Assembly (NCBI GenBank): GCA_010645155.1
Contig: CM021314.1
Coordinates: forward strand, 2,654,803-2,718,802
Source: Tigriopus japonicus
Taxonomy: Eukaryota; Arthropoda; Copepoda; Harpacticoida; Harpacticidae
DNA length: 64,000 nucleotides
Direction: 5' to 3'
Within the stretch, counting starts at the first letter, position 1, and every line of letters starts with the position of its first letter. This document shows, piece by piece, positions 60,627 through 64,000 of the stretch. The notes below the pieces were generated by a model that saw only the letters and a program-made list of their open reading frames with translations, ran no database searches and was not told the DNA's origin. Both the position numbers and the translations under genes were made by a program.

Positions 60627-63600
60627 ATGGCTCTGGGATCTTTTAAGATCCCCGAGGAGACTTCTGTTGTTTGCCCTAAATTTGTGCCCTTGAGACGACG
60701 AGGAGTGGTCTCTCCGATTCAGCGGGGAATGCTTCTCGGAGTGGTTTTTGCAACCTGGATTTGCCTCAGTCATTTCTACTACCGACCTCATACCGAAGTG
60801 GAAAATGAGCCCACATGGAAAGGTAAAAATCGTGAATATGCCACAACAGCTAAATCACATGGTTTAAAGAACTTTTCAAGGGATAGTTTTAGGTTTGTCA
60901 TGAGAACTAGAGGGCTAACAGAGAAATGCCACTCCAGTTCAGTCATAGGAGATTTGTTTTGAACACATTTCATAAGTCCGACAGCAAGGATGCCAAATGA
61001 CTTTGTTCAGCATGCATTGCTCTTGTTTGAGCAAACCAATTGAATGAGCAATTTCGTCACTGACTTCCTGAAATTGCAAATTCCAGTTTTGAATCACATA
61101 ACTTAATGTGTCCAACATCAAATCCCATCACACACATGGTGCAGGCTAGATGACTGGCAAATAATTTCGGAGTGTCGTTTTTCGTCGTTTTTCTGTTAGT
61201 CCTCTAATGAGAGCCATAAAAAGAAGGGTTTAATTGATCATCAAACATGGTCGGATTGTTATCATTCAGTTGTTTTGATAAGTATTTTATTTTTGTGATG
61301 TGATTTTCGGCAATAGTTGGTTCGTTGGGTCATATACGGTATATCTAATCTTGTTTCATCATTCAAACAATTGGAAGACCTTTTTACTGGATATCTGGTG
61401 CAATTAGGTCAGATTATCAAAATATAGATTACTTGAAATTGTGTTAACAAACCCTAAAAATATTCTGCAAACATTTTGACTAGTGATGGACCGAAAGGGC
61501 TCATAACCGAAACCGAAAGTTTCGGCCGAAAGAGGGCTTAACCGAAACCGAAACCGAAAGCAGCTGATTACAAAATTGTTCAAATGCAAAATCTGCCTTA
61601 AAAATTAGAATGCTCATGTGTTCGATGTTGGGTAGTCGCAAATTTTGAAATATAGGAAAACTTAAATTTCAGAGGTTTTTGGACCAATTTTTTTTTTGAT
61701 TTTGTTGTCCAACTCCATTTTACATATTGCTTGTCTGCTTTCGGTTTCGGTAGGCATAACCGAAACCGAAATTTCGGCCGAAAGCGCTTTCGGTCCATCA
61801 CTAATTTTGACATTTAAGACATTTTAAGATAACCAGCAAAAAATGCGCGTGATAAAAAACCCTAATTTGGAGCCTTTAAACTGACTCCGAACAGACCAAA
61901 GGGTGATATATTTACCAAAAATAGGAAGGTAAGACCACATGACCAGTATCTCTAAACCATCATTCATTTGCATATTACACTTTCCATGGTTACATCAAAA
62001 TCTAATAAGGAATGTGTTTGAGTATCACTCAAAGCAAGCCTCTATCAGTTTGGCTTCAAGCATTCAATACACGAAAACAATATGAGAATGACTTTTAATT
62101 TACAAAATCGGTCCTCTGGGAATCCATGTGGTTCCATGTTGGCATAGTACATCAAAGTTCAGGTGTAACTGAAAACTAAAATTTTCGATCCCCTTGACGA
62201 TCGAATGCTTGGGCCAGAGTCTCAATCAAAAAATTCAATGATTTTCTTGTGTTCCCGCCCTTTGTTCCATTTGTGGTAATTGTGTTACCCTTGCATTTTG
62301 ATTGACAGGCACTTGGGTGAACAATGCCCAAGAACAAGGCCTCGTCACCAGATTCTTTTAAAGCCATTTGAGATGAATTGAATTCCAGGATCCCGAAGTC
62401 TATTGAACGTGACCGAGAAGGATGACGACAATTTCGAGGCGAATGGCGAACTCAAACCCGGTCATTGTATGCCACCAGCCATCGAGCAGTTCCCGGAACC
62501 GATTCTCAACAAGACTCAAAGACGCTACGGAGGATTAATTTTCCACGTTGCCCTGGCCATTTACATGTTCATTGGATTAGCCATTGTGTGTGATGACTTT
62601 TTCGTCCCAGCTCTTGAGAAACTTGCCGCAGGTAATTCGTTGGCAGCTCGTATGCTTTGTCTACGTGGGAGTATGCTACAAGTATGCTTCTAATAATGAA
62701 TCCAACAGCGTTTGATGAACATTCTAATACTATTACATCTTAGTTGAATACGTACTTTTTCGGAGCCTTATTCTTGGACAGGGCAAAAATGTGAGAGGTT
62801 GCGTTCAAGATTAAATGTGTACTATATAAAATTGGAGCATTTTTGTGCTCAATATAAAACAGGACTAAGTATAACCTTCGTAAGAGTTAGAGAAAGCTCA
62901 AATTTCTCAAAATATCGGTTATAATTACAAAAACACACGAAAGAGTTTACCAAAGAACGTGATGTCGTGTTTTAACTTGATGTGTATTTTACGAAAAATG
63001 TACCACGGAAATACATAAATATATGCGTTGAATTATGCCGTTGGTAATTTACAAAGCATTTCAAAGAAATTTAGACTAGCGGGTAAAACAGAGCTATGAG
63101 GCAGTCAGTATTAAACTCCCAATAGACCGGTTATTGTTCAGTTCTACCATCCAAGCAGTCAGTTGTCTCCCGACCAGTCTTGTAATTCTTTAAAATAAAA
63201 GTTAAACTCTTTAGATAACAAGTACTATCATAAAATGAATCTCGCACAAACAAGCAATCCCTTTGGGCTAGCAAAGAAGATAATACCAATGTGGTCTAAT
63301 TTGAATGATCTTATAGGCTTACTTATCCCAACAAGCGTATCCTTTGCAGTCTTGAATCTTCCTCCCGATGTGGCCGGAGCAACCTTCATGGCCGCAGGCT
63401 CATCTGGACCGGAATTGGCCACGGCGGTCATCGGAGTTTTTGTGGCCAAGGTGAGCTTTACGTAGGATTGTACTAGAGCTTCAAAACCACAAGTCATCAA
63501 AGGACCTTTTCTTGGTCTATGTTCGAAACATGAAGTACCCACACAAACATTTGCATTACAATCAGGGACACGAAGATGAACTAAGAAACAGCCCCCTGAA

Positions 63601-64000
63601 AGGACAAAGGCTTGAATTGCAGAAATAACCCAAAACATTATCAACTCGGCATGACATGTAACTTAATTTTTGTAGAATCATGTCACTGTTTTAGAAGCAC
63701 TCGAAGACGCTACCGTGGAAGTAAGTCCGAGGTTCTCAATGTTGTTACGTTTCCAGACATTATGATGTGTGCATGCTCATTGTTGCTTCCATATCAGACC
63801 AATGATTTAGACACAAAACTTGAATTCACTTTTTGTTTGACATTTCACACCCCCAGACACTGCCAATCAGAAAATTCACAAGTTACACATGTTCATTCAT
63901 CCAATTTACACCACTGTGTTTGTTCATTTGGGTTAATAAATAGCCCATGTTCAAGTTATTTGGCATGATTTCCGTCATTTCAGGACGATATCGGAGTGAG
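60627..64000 (+). CDS. K+-dependent Na+/Ca2+ exchanger (SLC24/NCKX), 5' part
   Basis: A membrane antiporter that exports Ca2+ and K+ in exchange for Na+. Exons: 60627-60822, 62389-62631, 63350-63450 and the start of a fourth from 63984, cut by the window end. Phases fit and borders are GT-AG. The first ATG has an AAAATGG context. A hydrophobic signal-anchor lies at about residues 34-50 and the first core membrane span at about 105-128, ending in the family motif [12 protein letters not shown]. The alpha-1 repeat follows with [14 protein letters not shown] (156-169), including the ion-binding Glu168; the common form is GSSAPEL. The fourth exon begins DDIGV, the usual continuation. This is close to NCKX3/4/5-type members, but the subtype cannot be fixed from the N-terminal 186 residues. 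Confidence 0.93.
61481..61803. mobile_element. Nonautonomous hAT element with perfect 8-bp target duplication
   Basis: 323 bp within NCKX intron 1. The terminal inverted repeats read TAGTGATGGACCGAAAG on both ends, and ATTTTGAC flanks it exactly on each side (61473-61480 and 61804-61811). Internally, clusters of ACCGAAACCGAAAG near both ends act as subterminal repeats. No transposase is encoded. Intact ends and a perfect duplication suggest a young insertion. Confidence 0.92.

Noticed and set aside
1..64000. CRISPR arrays, operons, bacterial-type promoters or ribosome binding sites
   Set aside because: The window is spliced eukaryotic DNA and no regularly spaced direct repeat array was seen.

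Overview
The window is eukaryotic nuclear DNA. The genes have GT-AG introns, many only about 60-70 nt long, and AATAAA signals lie after their stop codons. Between the genes sits a dense litter of decayed transposons. The gene families (Limpet-type four-and-a-half LIM protein, PTR-type patched-domain protein, a divergent orphan nuclear receptor, a maT-type mariner) point to an arthropod. Compact introns and the repeat style would suit a crustacean such as a copepod, but the species is an inference.

Layout. 1-4.1 kb: no recognisable gene. 4.1-6.7 kb: two non-LTR retrotransposon 3' ends, then a roughly 240-bp tandem repeat whose third copy is split by a complete 1.3-kb DD37D mariner with a TA target duplication. 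7.1-8.4 kb (-): an intronless nuclear receptor. 9.1-12.6 kb: LINE reverse-transcriptase debris in both orientations. 14.2 kb: a foldback MITE. 17.6-25.8 kb (+): a seven-exon patched-domain membrane protein of 1160 aa. 26-36 kb: gene-poor, with LINE and mariner relics, a 571-bp foldback element and TTAGG-like repeats. 39.5-43.2 kb (+): Limpet/FHL with half a LIM plus four LIM domains and two alternative last exons. 43.5-46.7 kb (-): intronless cytosolic leucyl-tRNA synthetase, tail to tail with Limpet. 48.3-54.7 kb (+): twelve-exon lysosomal alpha-mannosidase of 981 aa, whose three long introns all carry copies of the same foldback MITE. 57.5 kb: a small hAT element. 60.6 kb to the end (+): the 5' part of a K+-dependent Na+/Ca2+ exchanger (SLC24/NCKX), with a 323-bp hAT element in its first intron.

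The genes do not form a pathway; they are ordinary neighbours. LARS1 and the mannosidase are divergent and share a 1.6-kb upstream region. Limpet and LARS1 converge, with poly(A) signals on opposite strands about 100 bp apart. Exon boundaries were set by hand from GT-AG sites, reading-phase continuity and recalled family conservation. I saw no CRISPR array, operon, rRNA or convincing tRNA. I did not find a clearly new biological system. The observations most worth checking are the alternative terminal LIM exons, the MITE family tied to mannosidase intron size (with a let-7-like seed in its stem), the short LARS1 C-terminus and the intronless divergent receptor.
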